From Loripinus fragilis (Eukaryota > Mollusca > Bivalvia > Lucinida > Lucinidae), in contig OZ026522.1 in NCBI GenBank assembly GCA_964019695.1, positions 63,077,811-63,141,810 of the forward strand: a stretch of 64,000 nucleotides of DNA, in the 5' to 3' direction. The stretch's first letter is position 1; every line of letters begins with the position of its first letter. The notes below the pieces were generated by a model. It saw only the letters and a program-made list of their open reading frames with translations, was not told where the DNA came from and ran no database searches. Position numbers and translations under genes: made by a program. Shown in pieces: positions 61,301 to 63,146 of this stretch.

Positions 61301-63146
61301 TTTGAACAGCCCTCGTATGTGTGTCATTCACTGGTAAATCATCGACTAGTGTTCCAATTATATGTAGTCCATAGTTAAATATTTATTCCCTAAATATATT
61401 TGGACCTCACAGTAATTATTGTTGTCATTACTAAGATATAACAGTCAGTGTAAAAATGATTAGTAATCCACACATATGATCTATGCTGTGCTAATAATGA
61501 CATCTAAAATATTTCAATAATCTGATACTTTTTTCAAAAACTTAAACCCTTTTCATCTCTATGGATTTTCCCATACACAATGATACAATAAGGTTTGAAT
61601 TGTCATTTTTATACTGTAATTCTAGAAATGTTCGCGATAATTTTATTTTCGCGAATAACGTTAAAATGCATATTTGCGACGTTAAGCATTTGTTAGTAGA
61701 GCATGAGTAAATTGGTAAATGGCAGAGTGATTTTGCAATTTTGAGAAGGTTTTATTTTTGCGAAACTTCAATATGAGGTTTCACAAAAATAAAACTGTCG
61801 CAAAAGTTTCCAAATTTACAGTATATCAAGATTCCAAATTATTAAATAATGACGTATTTACGCCCAGCAGAATTTTTAATCTCTAAAAACAATGCAACTT
61901 TGATTAAATGCCACATTATTTGGATAGTAATGATTTGCAACAAAAACATTATATGGGTTTCTAGTATCCACATGTTTAATGGGCTTTATCAGAGATGTTG
62001 TTGTTGGTTGTTTATATTTGTTGCTATCAGTTGCTAGGCTCACATATCATGTTCTTGGTTTTGTCATGCCCTGGCATATTTTATAAGTTAGTGTATGACA
62101 TGTATTGTAATAATACCGGAAACCCCTAAACCAGTTCTTTGGGAAACTGTTAAGACCCAGATAAAATGCAGCATAATGTTGCATTTCATCAGGGTCTGAA
62201 CTGTTTGCTAAGATTGAAGCAACCTTCAGGAACAGAAACACCTTATTAAATTTAGAAACAATTACATGTGACCCCTTAAAGTACATAATGGGTTGTCCCA
62301 TACTTATTGTATCAATATGCATTTGAACGTCTATCAGAATATACAGTAATAAGCCAATGACATAGTTGCTGATCAGATTATGAGGATACGCTGTCCTGTT
62401 TTCTCCTATTCTGTTATAGAAGAAAAATGCTTTTCCTAAGGTGTAGCTCACAGTAAATAACGACGCTTATTTCATAGCAGCTTATCAATGTTAATCCATG
62501 GCTTATCTCTTTGGCTGCTCATCGCTATTTAGTAAAAAGTGTGGCCCAGATCAGAATGCTCTAGCAGTCTGATCAAGTTCAGTATAATGTTTGTCAGTAT
62601 GCTGAAGTTAGCCAGTCCCTGAGGTAAGCATTTATTTGCAACAGATGACTTCAGCAGACAACATTTTCAGATGCATTGTTTTCGTAGCAGGCGACAGGTT
62701 TAGTAAAGCCTCACCTCTCCTGTCATATGCTGATGTACGTTTAACCCTTTGTACTCTGATGGATTTCCAAATACATATTGATACAATAAGTATTGGGCTG
62801 CCCATTGTGTACTTTGAGAGGCCAAATGAGTTGATTTCTGTTCCCGGAGGCTGTTTAACCTTAGCAAAAAGTGCAGATCCTGATGAAATGCAGCATTATG
62901 TTACACTTCATCTGGGTCTTCACTGTTCACCAAAGTTCCAATTTAGGGGTTTCCAGTAAACAAAGGGTTAATGAATAGTTAACTGGATAAAACAATAAGA
63001 TGTCAGGACAGAAAACAATTCTTTTTTATTAGGTTACTCCAGTAGGGATGACATTACATCATTGTAATTTGGACGCTGTCATGAATGAGTTGATGACCTC
63101 TGCTCAAGTTTCTTTGCGACAAACCACACTGGAATACTTTAACACA
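1320..63146 (+). CDS. Molybdo-flavoenzyme gene (aldehyde oxidase / xanthine dehydrogenase family), internal 15 exons, partial at both ends
   Basis: Fifteen exons with AG acceptors and GT donors join in one phase: 1320-1386, 1544-1644, 7427-7591, 16440-16562, 28355-28462, 29627-29684, 31884-32036, 33187-33266, 38128-38237, 39876-39980, 41356-41434, 43679-43793, 44701-44781, 47308-47417, 63033-63146 (1569 nt, 523 codons, no stop). The order matches this family: FAD-domain C-terminus, linker (RPLSSGTQ), a/b hammerhead ([21 protein letters not shown]), then the molybdopterin domain ([22 protein letters not shown]). Family members are about 1300 residues and oxidise aldehydes or purines using Mo-pterin, FAD and two 2Fe-2S clusters, usually as cytosolic dimers. 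The N-terminal Fe-S/FAD exons and the C-terminal catalytic Glu exon lie outside the window. By recalled bovine numbering, the XDH purine-binding Glu802 and Arg880 positions are not conserved, and the Phe911-Arg912-Gly-Phe914 loop reads CRSP. This favours an invertebrate aldehyde oxidase over XDH. The assignment to the superfamily is firm; the subfamily is inferred. Confidence 0.94.
1544..1644 (+). CDS. Exon 2: FAD-domain C-terminal segment
   Basis: Acceptor ttctag and donor AAG/gtatgt. It completes the split Gly, then encodes 33 residues, including [10 protein letters not shown] and [15 protein letters not shown]. This matches the family pattern L-ELxPD...SPEYRKxLAxxLFYKF. It ends in phase 0 and is separated from exon 1 by a 157-bp intron. 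Confidence 0.92.
3063..3285. mobile_element. MITE family D relic
   Basis: Begins ACTGTAATTCAGAAATTTGC and ends near AATCTGAATTTGCATCAG, an approximate inverted repeat of the start. Internal text (accacattaaaattcgtgac, cctacatcagtaag) is shared with the copies at 44451, 46480 and 61612. Confidence 0.5.
4198..4345 (+). repeat. Dispersed repeat A fragment
   Basis: Starts near GGAATACCACAATCACAAAC and continues through a gaggaagagcc segment to a segment about caaagcaatcagctctctcttccc. The same text recurs in both orientations about ten times in the window. Confidence 0.6.
6290..6405 (-). mobile_element. Possible tRNA-derived SINE head
   Basis: On the - strand the text reads GTGGCCCAGTGGTAAGCG, an A-box-like run, and about 45 bases later GGTAGATTCCC, a B-box-like run. 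It does not fold as an intact tRNA. The body and tail of the SINE are not clear. Confidence 0.35.
6990..7245 (+). repeat. Dispersed repeat B copy
   Basis: Contains AAAGATCAGGAATCGATACG, then atgggaaagtgacaaa, gaggtcagccctttcccagc and accaccttggaac. The same order of blocks recurs at 28503, 31450 (inverted) and 45505-46065, and at the BEL/Pao insertion site. Confidence 0.65.
7427..7591 (+). CDS. Exon 3: linker between FAD and molybdenum domains
   Basis: Acceptor gtttcag and donor CAG/gtaatt; exactly 55 codons, phase 0 at both ends. It starts YFLQVLGN and carries the family signature [12 protein letters not shown] followed by [15 protein letters not shown], the segment leading into the a/b hammerhead domain. 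Confidence 0.94.
7720..7945 (-). repeat. Dispersed repeat A copy
   Basis: Reads in reverse as ..ggaaataccacaatcacaaa.. to ..ccctcacaaacaatgggagg, matching the other A copies block by block (14636, 46845, 53168). Confidence 0.6.
8318..8455 (+). repeat. Dispersed repeat A fragment (diverged)
   Basis: Keeps the blocks gcagatgaaccaagggcacc, gcaaggaaaagccacataac and atcaaggtgattgcacaact in A order, but has diverged. Confidence 0.45.
8690..9958. repeat. Repeat G: element with internal ~120-bp tandem units
   Basis: Starts at GGGCGCCATCGCAAATCCCC and ends at a hairpin-like CATTTTTTCAAAAAGCGTGG region. Inside, a unit containing ccctggggcatgacccaggt, then aaaatcctgtctgat and acacacacaaagtttggtat recurs at about 9005-9120, 9125-9245 and 9625-9740. 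The end holds ggtttaggaggagataacat, also seen at 13944. No coding region is visible. A SINE interrupts it at 9421-9622. Confidence 0.7.
9421..9622 (-). mobile_element. tRNA-derived SINE with 9-bp target duplication
   Basis: On the - strand it begins cgagagcgcagcggctcagt, giving A-box-like GGCTCAGTGGTAGAGCG, then B-box-like GGGTTGTAGCC. A conserved-looking body follows, with an A-rich tail (gtaaagaataaaagc). It is flanked by the direct repeat CCCTGGGAC at 9412-9420 and 9623-9631. Removing it restores the repeat G phrase cacccctgggacatgacc, so it is a clean insertion. Confidence 0.85.
10206..10335 (+). repeat. 64-bp tandem duplication in the L left TIR, each unit with TGACGTCA
   Basis: Two adjacent units run from gtttaagaaaaatgatgttt to cgtcatggtgacgtcacaaa. 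Each ends in the palindrome TGACGTCA (first at 10260-10267). Element L copy 2 has a single unit here. Confidence 0.8.
13040..14046. repeat. Repeat G copy inserted in element L copy 1
   Basis: Starts near CGATGGCGCGCCATCGCAAA and ends with a hairpin (gacgcttttttaaaaaaagc). It carries the same internal units as 8690-9958 and a (ACGG/ACAG)n run at about 13970-14005. Element L copy 2 lacks it: there, around 54315 in reverse, the text reads atttagtaattagaagggta without interruption, so copy 2 is the empty site. Confidence 0.8.
14636..14985 (-). repeat. Repeat A copy inside element L
   Basis: In reverse it runs from ..tgaataggaaataccacaa-like text to the end block cttaaatgcattttactggt. It is present at the same place in L copy 2 (53168-53510), so it predates the duplication of L. 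Confidence 0.65.
16440..16562 (+). CDS. Exon 4: start of a/b hammerhead domain
   Basis: Acceptor ttatag and donor GTA/gtaaga; 41 codons. It begins [20 protein letters not shown], the signature opening of the aldehyde oxidase/xanthine dehydrogenase a/b hammerhead domain, and ends VDKSPVV. The acceptor lies about 330 bp downstream of the right end of element L copy 1. Confidence 0.95.
16862..16945. repeat. Hairpin repeat F
   Basis: Reads ACATGTTTTGGTTGCTCAAA ... agaaccatctcattgaggca ... gttcttttgac ... acaacatatgt: an imperfect palindrome around CTCATTGAG. Related hairpins are at 33030 and 35795. Confidence 0.55.
17113..17152 (+). repeat. Repeat B, left part, split by the BEL/Pao insertion
   Basis: Reads aatcaggaatcaatacgatc, then aagtaccaca, which is the start of repeat B. 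The continuation cctgacccacacc lies at 23791 after the right LTR. Confidence 0.75.
17153..17533 (-). repeat. 3' LTR of the BEL/Pao element
   Basis: 381 bp; in + strand reading it starts TGGTTGGACG and ends TTCCTACCA. It is identical to the right LTR except for four bases. It contains a CG-rich imperfect palindrome at 17321-17360 and, in element orientation, a TATA-like tatatttatttt just before that palindrome. Confidence 0.96.
17534..17546 (-). promoter_or_regulatory. Polypurine tract of the BEL/Pao element
   Basis: On the - strand the 13 bases GAGGAGGGGAAAA directly precede the 3' LTR, the expected place of the plus-strand primer. Confidence 0.85.
17753..17998 (-). pseudogene. Integrase C-terminal extension remnant
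   Basis: The integrase frame continues past the TAG at 17999 ([39 protein letters not shown]) to a terminal TAA at 17753-17755. It is interrupted again by TAA at 17846-17848. This is the C-terminal domain typical of Pao integrases (GDVMLV...P-GxW-LG-V). Confidence 0.8.
17999..18943 (-). pseudogene. BEL/Pao integrase segment
   Basis: 314 codons bounded by in-frame stops. Counting from the first codon of this open segment (TTG at 18943, not an initiator), the zinc-binding H2C2 region has His32, His37 ([10 protein letters not shown]) and Cys68, Cys71 (CLVC). The integrase core has Asp104 (IDFAGPF), Asp168 ([10 protein letters not shown]) and Glu218 (PHFGGVHE), which look like the DDE triad. The frame is the same as the segment upstream (TGA at 18944) and the remnant downstream (TAG at 17999). 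Confidence 0.93.
18944..19570 (-). pseudogene. BEL/Pao RNase H end and linker to integrase
   Basis: The genuine frame is entered near 19567 at [13 protein letters not shown], then [18 protein letters not shown], the conserved block after RNase H in Pao polyproteins, then W-K-GPEFLxxPE-WP. The open frame extends upstream to 19684, but those residues are an out-of-frame reading of RNase H. It ends at TGA 18944-18946. Confidence 0.88.
19554..20033 (-). pseudogene. BEL/Pao RT thumb and RNase H segment
   Basis: 159 codons in a different frame from the RT segment. Residues 1-50 resemble the Pao region after RT ([13 protein letters not shown]). RNase H motifs follow: [12 protein letters not shown] (68-79), PRLELMGA (111-118) and [12 protein letters not shown] (141-152). 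The frame is lost at both ends by small indels. Confidence 0.92.
20047..21429 (-). pseudogene. BEL/Pao protease end and reverse transcriptase segment
   Basis: 460 codons. The N-terminal ~120 residues finish the protease region ([22 protein letters not shown]). The RT follows: [17 protein letters not shown] (270-286), [12 protein letters not shown] (313-324) and catalytic YMDDSMDS (392-399). It is preceded in the same frame by TAG at 21457. It ends at a TGA produced by a frameshift just before the conserved [10 protein letters not shown] block. Confidence 0.94.
21457..22902 (-). pseudogene. BEL/Pao Gag with zinc knuckles and start of protease
   Basis: 481 codons. Residues ~115-280 are the Gag-like domain common in Pao elements ([17 protein letters not shown]...). 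Knuckles are C326-x2-C-x3-H-x4-C338 and C359-x2-C-x4-H-x4-C372. The aspartic protease start [13 protein letters not shown] is at 464-476. It ends at an in-frame TAG (21457-21459), after which the same frame continues. Confidence 0.94.
22903..23340 (-). pseudogene. BEL/Pao Gag N-terminal segment
   Basis: 145 codons from ATG 23340 ([17 protein letters not shown]), charged and probably coiled-coil. It stops at TGA 22903-22905, immediately followed by ATG in the same frame. This is either a nonsense lesion in a continuous Gag-Pol frame or a stop/restart junction. The other lesions make decay more likely. Confidence 0.85.
23388..23404 (-). promoter_or_regulatory. Putative primer-binding site
   Basis: On the - strand, after the 5' LTR and a short AAATT spacer, comes TGGTAGCAGAGCG, starting with the TGG expected to pair with a tRNA 3' CCA end. 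The tRNA is not identified. Confidence 0.55.
23405..23785 (-). repeat. 5' LTR of the BEL/Pao element
   Basis: 381 bp, start TGGTTGGACC and end TTCCTACCA in + reading. It matches 17153-17533 with four substitutions and no indel. The CG-rich palindrome is at 23573-23612. Confidence 0.96.
23786..23830 (+). repeat. Repeat B, right part of the split copy
   Basis: Begins with the duplicated CCACA, then cctgacccacacc. Joined conceptually to 17152, it gives the usual repeat B order. Confidence 0.65.
25308..25974 (+). pseudogene. Mariner transposase pseudogene, N-terminal part
   Basis: Starts [19 protein letters not shown], then [20 protein letters not shown], the mariner helix-turn-helix. The frame is then lost by small indels. 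A later segment reads ..[16 protein letters not shown], then NETWVHHF. Mariners have DETWVHHF there, so the first catalytic Asp is Asn. Text stops at ..GRTIINAY where the inner element begins. Confidence 0.9.
25975..27681. mobile_element. TIR element inserted in the mariner
   Basis: The terminal repeats TACTTGACAGCAAAAGAAAC and (reverse of the right end) TACTGAACAGCAAAAGAAAC share about 27 of 30 bases. It is flanked by TA at 25973-25974 and 27682-27683, and removing it restores the mariner reading GCA-TAT-TAT-ACC. No transposase is seen inside. It is probably a non-autonomous Tc1/mariner-type element, interrupted by another at 26489-27350. Confidence 0.82.
26489..27350. mobile_element. Inner nested TIR element
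   Basis: TIRs CACTGAAGGACTTTAAA at the left and TTTAAAGTCCTTCAGTG at the right are perfect over 17 bp and imperfect beyond. TA flanks are at 26487-26488 and 27351-27352. The interior has a 109-codon ORF on the - strand without recognisable similarity. Confidence 0.8.
27684..28060 (+). pseudogene. Mariner transposase pseudogene, C-terminal part
   Basis: Resumes at TATACCGGCGAATTGAGGCG (YTGELRR), continues through [18 protein letters not shown]-like text, [18 protein letters not shown] text and LEQRWV. It ends GDYIEK and TAA in shifting frames. The DNAPAH block is degraded. Confidence 0.85.
28355..28462 (+). CDS. Exon 5: a/b hammerhead domain
   Basis: Acceptor attgtag and donor AAG/gtactt; 36 codons, phase 0. 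It begins [20 protein letters not shown], matching the family pattern PGVVGVF-A-DIPG-N. Intron 4 before it is 11.8 kb because of the retrotransposon and mariner insertions. Confidence 0.93.
28503..28590 (+). repeat. Repeat B fragment
   Basis: Contains caaagattaggaatcaatgc, aatcaagtaccatacctgac and atggggaagtgacaaag in B order. Confidence 0.65.
28800..28935 (-). repeat. Repeat A fragment
   Basis: Reverse-orientation blocks (gagagagattgttgcttgtt; cttccttgcagtactgtggg; ttggtctgtggttagtctgt) follow A order. Confidence 0.5.
29363..29600. mobile_element. MITE family C, copy 1, adjacent to exon 6
   Basis: TIRs of about 30 bp: TGAGCCAGTGCATAGGATTT at the left, matched by aaatctcatgcactgactca at the right. 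Core GATTTCCAACAATGTGG / CCACATTGTTGGAAATC. The interior has the near-palindrome tgcgcgtatgcgca. Five copies of 237-241 bp occur in the window. The right end is 26 bp from exon 6. Confidence 0.88.
29627..29684 (+). CDS. Exon 6: a/b hammerhead domain, conserved Gln strand
   Basis: Acceptor ctacag and donor GCAG/gtagga. It encodes [19 protein letters not shown] plus the first base of Asp. [10 protein letters not shown] aligns with VGQxIGAVVAD of XDH, whose Gln contacts the molybdenum site, and the Gln is retained. A MITE of family C ends only 26 bp upstream of this exon. Confidence 0.93.
29685..31883 (+). other. Intron 6
   Basis: Apart from an inverted repeat B copy at 31450-31650, the sequence 29690-31440 is AT-rich with no feature I can recognise. 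Confidence 0.55.
31450..31650 (-). repeat. Repeat B copy, inverted
   Basis: In reverse it starts agtaaggaggcaaagattgg, passes atgg/tgacaaaac blocks and ends with gagggcttaaac and ggcgccaac, the same end as 45785 and 46065. Confidence 0.65.
31884..32036 (+). CDS. Exon 7: end of a/b hammerhead domain and transition
   Basis: Acceptor tttacag and donor GATC/gtaagt. It reads [16 protein letters not shown], then [14 protein letters not shown] and [11 protein letters not shown]. The XDH pattern here is TYEELPAIITIEDAI; the acidic pair before LPA, which includes the purine-binding Glu802, is replaced by Ala-Asn. It ends in phase 1. Confidence 0.94.
32308..32545. mobile_element. MITE family C, copy 2
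   Basis: Left end TGAGCTGTGACATGTGATTT; right end ttggaaatctcatgccacga. The interior matches copy 1 with about 80-85% identity by eye. Confidence 0.85.
33030..33100. repeat. Hairpin repeat F
   Basis: Contains ctcattgagacggttctttt and cataacatatgctt, the F hairpin right arm. The left arm is partly lost. Confidence 0.45.
33187..33266 (+). CDS. Exon 8: start of molybdopterin-binding domain
   Basis: Acceptor attgcag and donor CAG/gtacta; 2 + 78 nt. It carries [12 protein letters not shown], matching the family motif GGQEHFYLETQ. Phase and motif order place it directly before exon 9 (CSLAVP). Confidence 0.92.
35459..35713 (-). mobile_element. tRNA-derived SINE
   Basis: On the - strand it begins ggcacaacgacagttcaatt, then ggtagagcgtccgctttagg, agcgggaggtcgtgggttgg and aatcccggcc. 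This is a tRNA-like head with D-arm, an anticodon-like stem (CCGC/GCGG) and a T-arm; A box AGTTCAATTGGTAGAGC, B box GGTTGGAATCC. A non-tRNA body and the tail gcgacgttaaataaagc follow. The acceptor stem is not intact, so it is not a functional tRNA gene. Confidence 0.82.
35795..35860. repeat. Hairpin repeat F
   Basis: Reads gggtactcaaaagaactgtc, then acaatgagacgattcgcttg and agcactcataac: inverted arms around CAATGAG. Confidence 0.5.
36216..37581. mobile_element. Non-autonomous mariner-type element (TACGAGGG TIR), copy 1
   Basis: The left TACGAGGGACGTTTTTTATG and the reverse of the right end TATGAGGGTCATTTTTTATG, followed by TTCGT on both sides, form inverted repeats bounded by TA. The interior shows no transposase motif. 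Ends resemble those at 55916 and 59991. Confidence 0.72.
37784..38020. mobile_element. MITE family C, copy 3
   Basis: Contains tttccaacaatgtggcattt near the left end and a degraded cacgttgttagaatc at the right. Interior tgcgcgtatgcgcaggctgg matches the family. It lies about 107 bp before exon 9. Confidence 0.82.
38128..38237 (+). CDS. Exon 9: molybdopterin-binding domain
   Basis: Acceptor attcag and donor AA/gtaagt. It reads [20 protein letters not shown], then [16 protein letters not shown], matching C-x-AVP-x-DG...xSTQ-P-x-VQ...VAxxLGxPxNK. It ends in phase 2. Confidence 0.94.
38238..39875 (+). other. Intron 9
   Basis: Apart from the palindromic MITE E copy (39169-39319), nothing recognisable is seen. 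Confidence 0.55.
39169..39319. mobile_element. Palindromic MITE family E, copy 1
   Basis: Ends AGAATACTAGGTGAGTGAC and AGTATTCT. Long arms (tatcaagtttaccaggcaag / ccaagcctgtaaacttgatg) make the whole element a hairpin of about 151 bp. Flanked by TA-rich bases. Confidence 0.78.
39876..39980 (+). CDS. Exon 10: molybdopterin loop (IGGGFSGK)
   Basis: Acceptor tttaaag and donor AATAG/gtatgc. It encodes [20 protein letters not shown], followed by [14 protein letters not shown]. The family loop is RxGGGFGGKE; here the second-last Gly is Ser. The last part of this exon and the start of its intron are tandemly duplicated just downstream (40012-40085). Confidence 0.94.
39938..40085 (+). repeat. 74-bp tandem duplication spanning the exon 10 / intron 10 border
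   Basis: 39938-40011 (last 43 bases of exon 10 plus 31 intronic bases) is repeated at 40012-40085, with shared text ctgctgcttgt, attggctg and gtatgccttatttcgtta. The second copy keeps an open frame and a GT donor but has no acceptor, so it should be intronic. Confidence 0.85.
40138..40232 (+). repeat. Repeat A fragment
   Basis: Reads aaaataccacaatcacaaac, tgcaaacaaacccatggtac and aggaagagccacacaacaat, the 5' part of A. Confidence 0.65.
40453..40735 (+). repeat. Repeat A copy
   Basis: Longer A copy: cagaatcacatattacccat, accataggaaaaagacattg, aaaccaggacaaaccacaaa and gcgagagcaacaaagaacgt, ending in acaaccacatgagaatgga. Confidence 0.55.
41192..41344. mobile_element. Palindromic MITE family E, copy 2, adjacent to exon 11
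   Basis: Ends AGAATACCAGG and CACTCACCTAGTATTCT. The arms gaagtttaccaggctcggct and agccttgcctagtaaacttg pair. The right end is 11 bp before exon 11, so the last intron bases are CTATTTAACAG. Confidence 0.82.
41356..41434 (+). CDS. Exon 11: molybdopterin-binding domain
   Basis: Acceptor ttaacag and donor CAG/gttggt. It completes Arg, then reads [20 protein letters not shown] and YKADYQ, aligning with RPVRxxLDRDEDMLxTGxRHP..xYKVG. The donor has T at +3, weaker than the others, but phase and the next exon support it. A palindromic MITE ends 11 bp before the exon. Confidence 0.9.
41895..41985 (+). repeat. Repeat A fragment
   Basis: Reads gagcatgataaggaagtacc, acaatcacactctacagacc, aactcatggcac and gaggaagtgcc, the 5' part of A. 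Confidence 0.6.
43055..43310 (-). pseudogene. Tc1-like transposase N-terminal remnant
   Basis: In one - strand frame the text reads [42 protein letters not shown] and then ISAQTVRNR-like [12 protein letters not shown]. This is the paired HTH region of Tc1-type transposases with the GRP(R)-like hook, and it has a stop. A possible terminus, ggcaaaaaaagaaacgctgc, lies at 42836. No catalytic domain remains. Confidence 0.65.
43679..43793 (+). CDS. Exon 12: molybdopterin-binding domain
   Basis: Acceptor tttaag and donor AATG/gtaacg. It reads [20 protein letters not shown], then [18 protein letters not shown]. It is shorter than XDH around the ERALFHxDN segment. Aligning on the shared DN places Tyr where XDH has Arg880. 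A family C MITE begins 16 bp into the following intron. Confidence 0.88.
43810..44048. mobile_element. MITE family C, copy 4, directly after exon 12
   Basis: Inverted relative to copies 1-3: starts TGAGCCGTGACTTGAGATTT, with gtatgtgcgaccagcaaagc next, and ends accacattgttggaaatcac. It begins 16 bp after the splice donor. Confidence 0.87.
44451..44600. mobile_element. MITE family D, partial copy
   Basis: Begins aatactgtaaattttgtaac and keeps cactctgtcgattactgatg, taggtaaatcatgacatag and ttgcgaatttttaacgtggc. The right terminus is not recognisable. Confidence 0.5.
44701..44781 (+). CDS. Exon 13: molybdopterin-binding domain, substrate loop
   Basis: Acceptor atttcag and donor CCTG/gtaaga. It reads [20 protein letters not shown], then TACRSP. 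The family pattern is CYxIPNxxxxGxxCKTNxPSNTAFRGFG. The loop Arg (Arg912 of bovine XDH as I recall) is kept, but the flanking Phe residues are Cys and Pro, as in arthropod-type aldehyde oxidases (C-R-A-P-G). Confidence 0.93.
45505..45785 (+). repeat. Repeat B, fullest copy
   Basis: Starts aaagtaagaatagaggcaaa, then gatcaggaatcaatacaatc, atggaaaagtgac, gaggtcagccttttcccagc and accaccttggaacggtccgt. It ends ggacttaaaccagttttacg / gcgccaac. Length about 280 bp. Confidence 0.7.
45790..46065 (+). repeat. Repeat B, second adjacent unit
   Basis: Repeats the B blocks (gaggtcagccctttcccagc, ccttggaacggtcagtgaaa, gagggctcaaactggtttta, cggtgccaaccc) right after the previous copy, in the same orientation. 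Confidence 0.68.
46480..46697. mobile_element. MITE family D copy
   Basis: Ends CTGTAAATTCTGAAATTTTT and atatctgaatttacag are inverted repeats. The interior has attcgcgaaaagaa and ctgatgtaggtaaatcattc shared with other D copies. Confidence 0.7.
46845..47090 (-). repeat. Repeat A copy, inverted
   Basis: In reverse: gaggaaatacgacaatgaca, then aactgcagataaatccgtgg to caatcaactacaaatcaaca and the end block tgtattttaccggtaccaaa. Confidence 0.6.
47308..47417 (+). CDS. Exon 14: molybdopterin-binding domain helices
   Basis: Acceptor gttttag and donor CAG/gtaaat. It reads [20 protein letters not shown], then [16 protein letters not shown]. This matches G-x-x-AxFxxExxMxHIAxxxxKDPxxVRxxNxYxxGD, again closest to the aldehyde-oxidase style. 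It is followed by a 15.6-kb intron. Confidence 0.94.
48830..50740 (+). repeat. Degenerate minisatellite, ~32-45-bp units
   Basis: About 1.9 kb of diverged units around accagcaggcatgtctgtta / cagttgcacc. A more uniform block at about 49080-49370 has ~32-bp units (ggcatgacctatagtgagg-caccacacca). Units vary too much to count exactly. Confidence 0.85.
51295..51800 (+). repeat. Tandem repeat of ~133-166-bp units
   Basis: The phrase ggccatcttggacgccatct starts at about 51295, 51461, 51594 and 51759, followed each time by taatatttcaacctt or a variant. Between them are shared blocks aaaagtcagaattaaaatgc and tcatataggtctta. Confidence 0.8.
53168..53510 (+). repeat. Repeat A inside element L copy 2
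   Basis: Fullest A copy: from aaagatagtaagtataaata through gaggaagagccacagaacac and tggatagctgcctaagccac to cttaaatgcattttacttgt, then accaaatctttgtcctag. It is shared with L copy 1. Confidence 0.65.
53309..54052 (+). repeat. 377-bp tandem duplication inside element L copy 2
   Basis: Two near-identical units (53309-53685, 53686-54052), each with ccttatcaatgtgattgc, gggagcaacaataagcaatg, a run of 10-12 G and aaaacgcatggttttgttat. The first unit includes the 3' part of the embedded repeat A. Copy 1 of L has one unit. The few differences indicate a recent event. Confidence 0.9.
55916..57214. mobile_element. Non-autonomous mariner-type element (TACGAGGG TIR), copy 2
   Basis: Left TACGAGGGATGATCCTAAAG; reverse of right end TACGAGGGATAATCCAAAAG; both continue TTCTGATC. 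The intact empty site in L copy 1 (around 11430) confirms the insertion at TA. 1.3 kb with no transposase ORF. Confidence 0.85.
58626..59220 (+). repeat. Minisatellite, ~52-bp units, about 11 copies
   Basis: Units around tatgcagtgattaagcagtt / cttagtgtcttctcaatgtc / ttcttacacc repeat from 58626 to 59220, degrading at both ends. One variant block (attgattgtcaggc / ttgattgttgggc) occurs near each end. Confidence 0.88.
59428..59895. mobile_element. MITE family D copy split by MITE C
   Basis: Starts atactgtagattcagaaaag and, after the MITE C at 59447-59687, continues gattttcggagcattatatt, through ttgcgaattcttaacat to ttttcttagtgtacagtatt. The order is that of D. Confidence 0.6.
59447..59687. mobile_element. 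MITE family C, copy 5
   Basis: Core gatttccaacaatgtggcat at the left; right actacattatttgaaagctc is degraded. Interior tgcgcgtatgcacaggctgg. Outer TIR GAGCTGCAACATG / CATGTCGCAGCTC. Confidence 0.82.
59991..61317. mobile_element. Non-autonomous mariner-type element (TACGAGGG TIR), copy 3, with ~190-bp TIRs
   Basis: Left TACGAGGGTTGTTCAAATAT; reverse of right TACGAGGGCTGTTCAAATAT. Both continue gaatgcaagt-gcttcataac and tttcttcacatata-gctacg, with similarity for about 190 bp. TA flanks. No transposase motif is seen; short ORFs inside the TIRs are by-products. Confidence 0.85.
61612..61823. mobile_element. MITE family D copy
   Basis: Ends ATACTGTAATTCTAGAAATG and tttccaaatttacagtat are inverted repeats. 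Interior inverted gcgaataacg and gcgaaacttc blocks. Confidence 0.75.
62090..62340 (-). mobile_element. piggyBac-like MITE relative, inverted and diverged
   Basis: In reverse it carries catattgatacaataagtat, gcccattatgtactttaagg-like text, ccctgatgaaatgcaacatt and taggggtttccgg, in the same order as 62745-62967. Clear TTAA ends are not seen. Confidence 0.6.
62745..62967 (+). mobile_element. piggyBac-like MITE with TTAA flanks
   Basis: CCCTTTGT at the left and ACAAAGGG at the right, near enough, are directly flanked by TTAA (62741-62744 and 62968-62971). Interior catctgggtcttcactgttc recurs at 62170 (reverse) and, diverged, at 1140. 223 bp. Confidence 0.78.
63033..63146 (+). CDS. Exon 15: molybdopterin-binding domain
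   Basis: Acceptor ttattag and donor ACA/gtaagt; 38 codons, phase 0. It reads [20 protein letters not shown], then [18 protein letters not shown]. It continues exon 14 as ..YKQG-Q/VTP-G..L..C.L...., then a helix ending E-x-FN, where relatives continue xNRWRKRG. The continuation is beyond the window. Confidence 0.88.

Larger units (their letters stand above)
47418..63032 (+). other. Intron 14
   Basis: 15.6 kb. In order: piggyBac-like element with minisatellite (47725-51996), element L copy 2 (52041-58432), minisatellite (58626-59220), MITE D with nested MITE C (59428-59895), mariner-type element (59991-61317), MITE D (61612-61823) and piggyBac-like MITEs (62090-62967). Confidence 0.7.

Noticed and set aside
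62047..62451. 134-codon ORF on the - strand
   Set aside because: It lies within a diverged piggyBac-like MITE; the parallel MITE at 62745-62967 gives a similar reading on the + strand. It is repeat-derived, not a gene.
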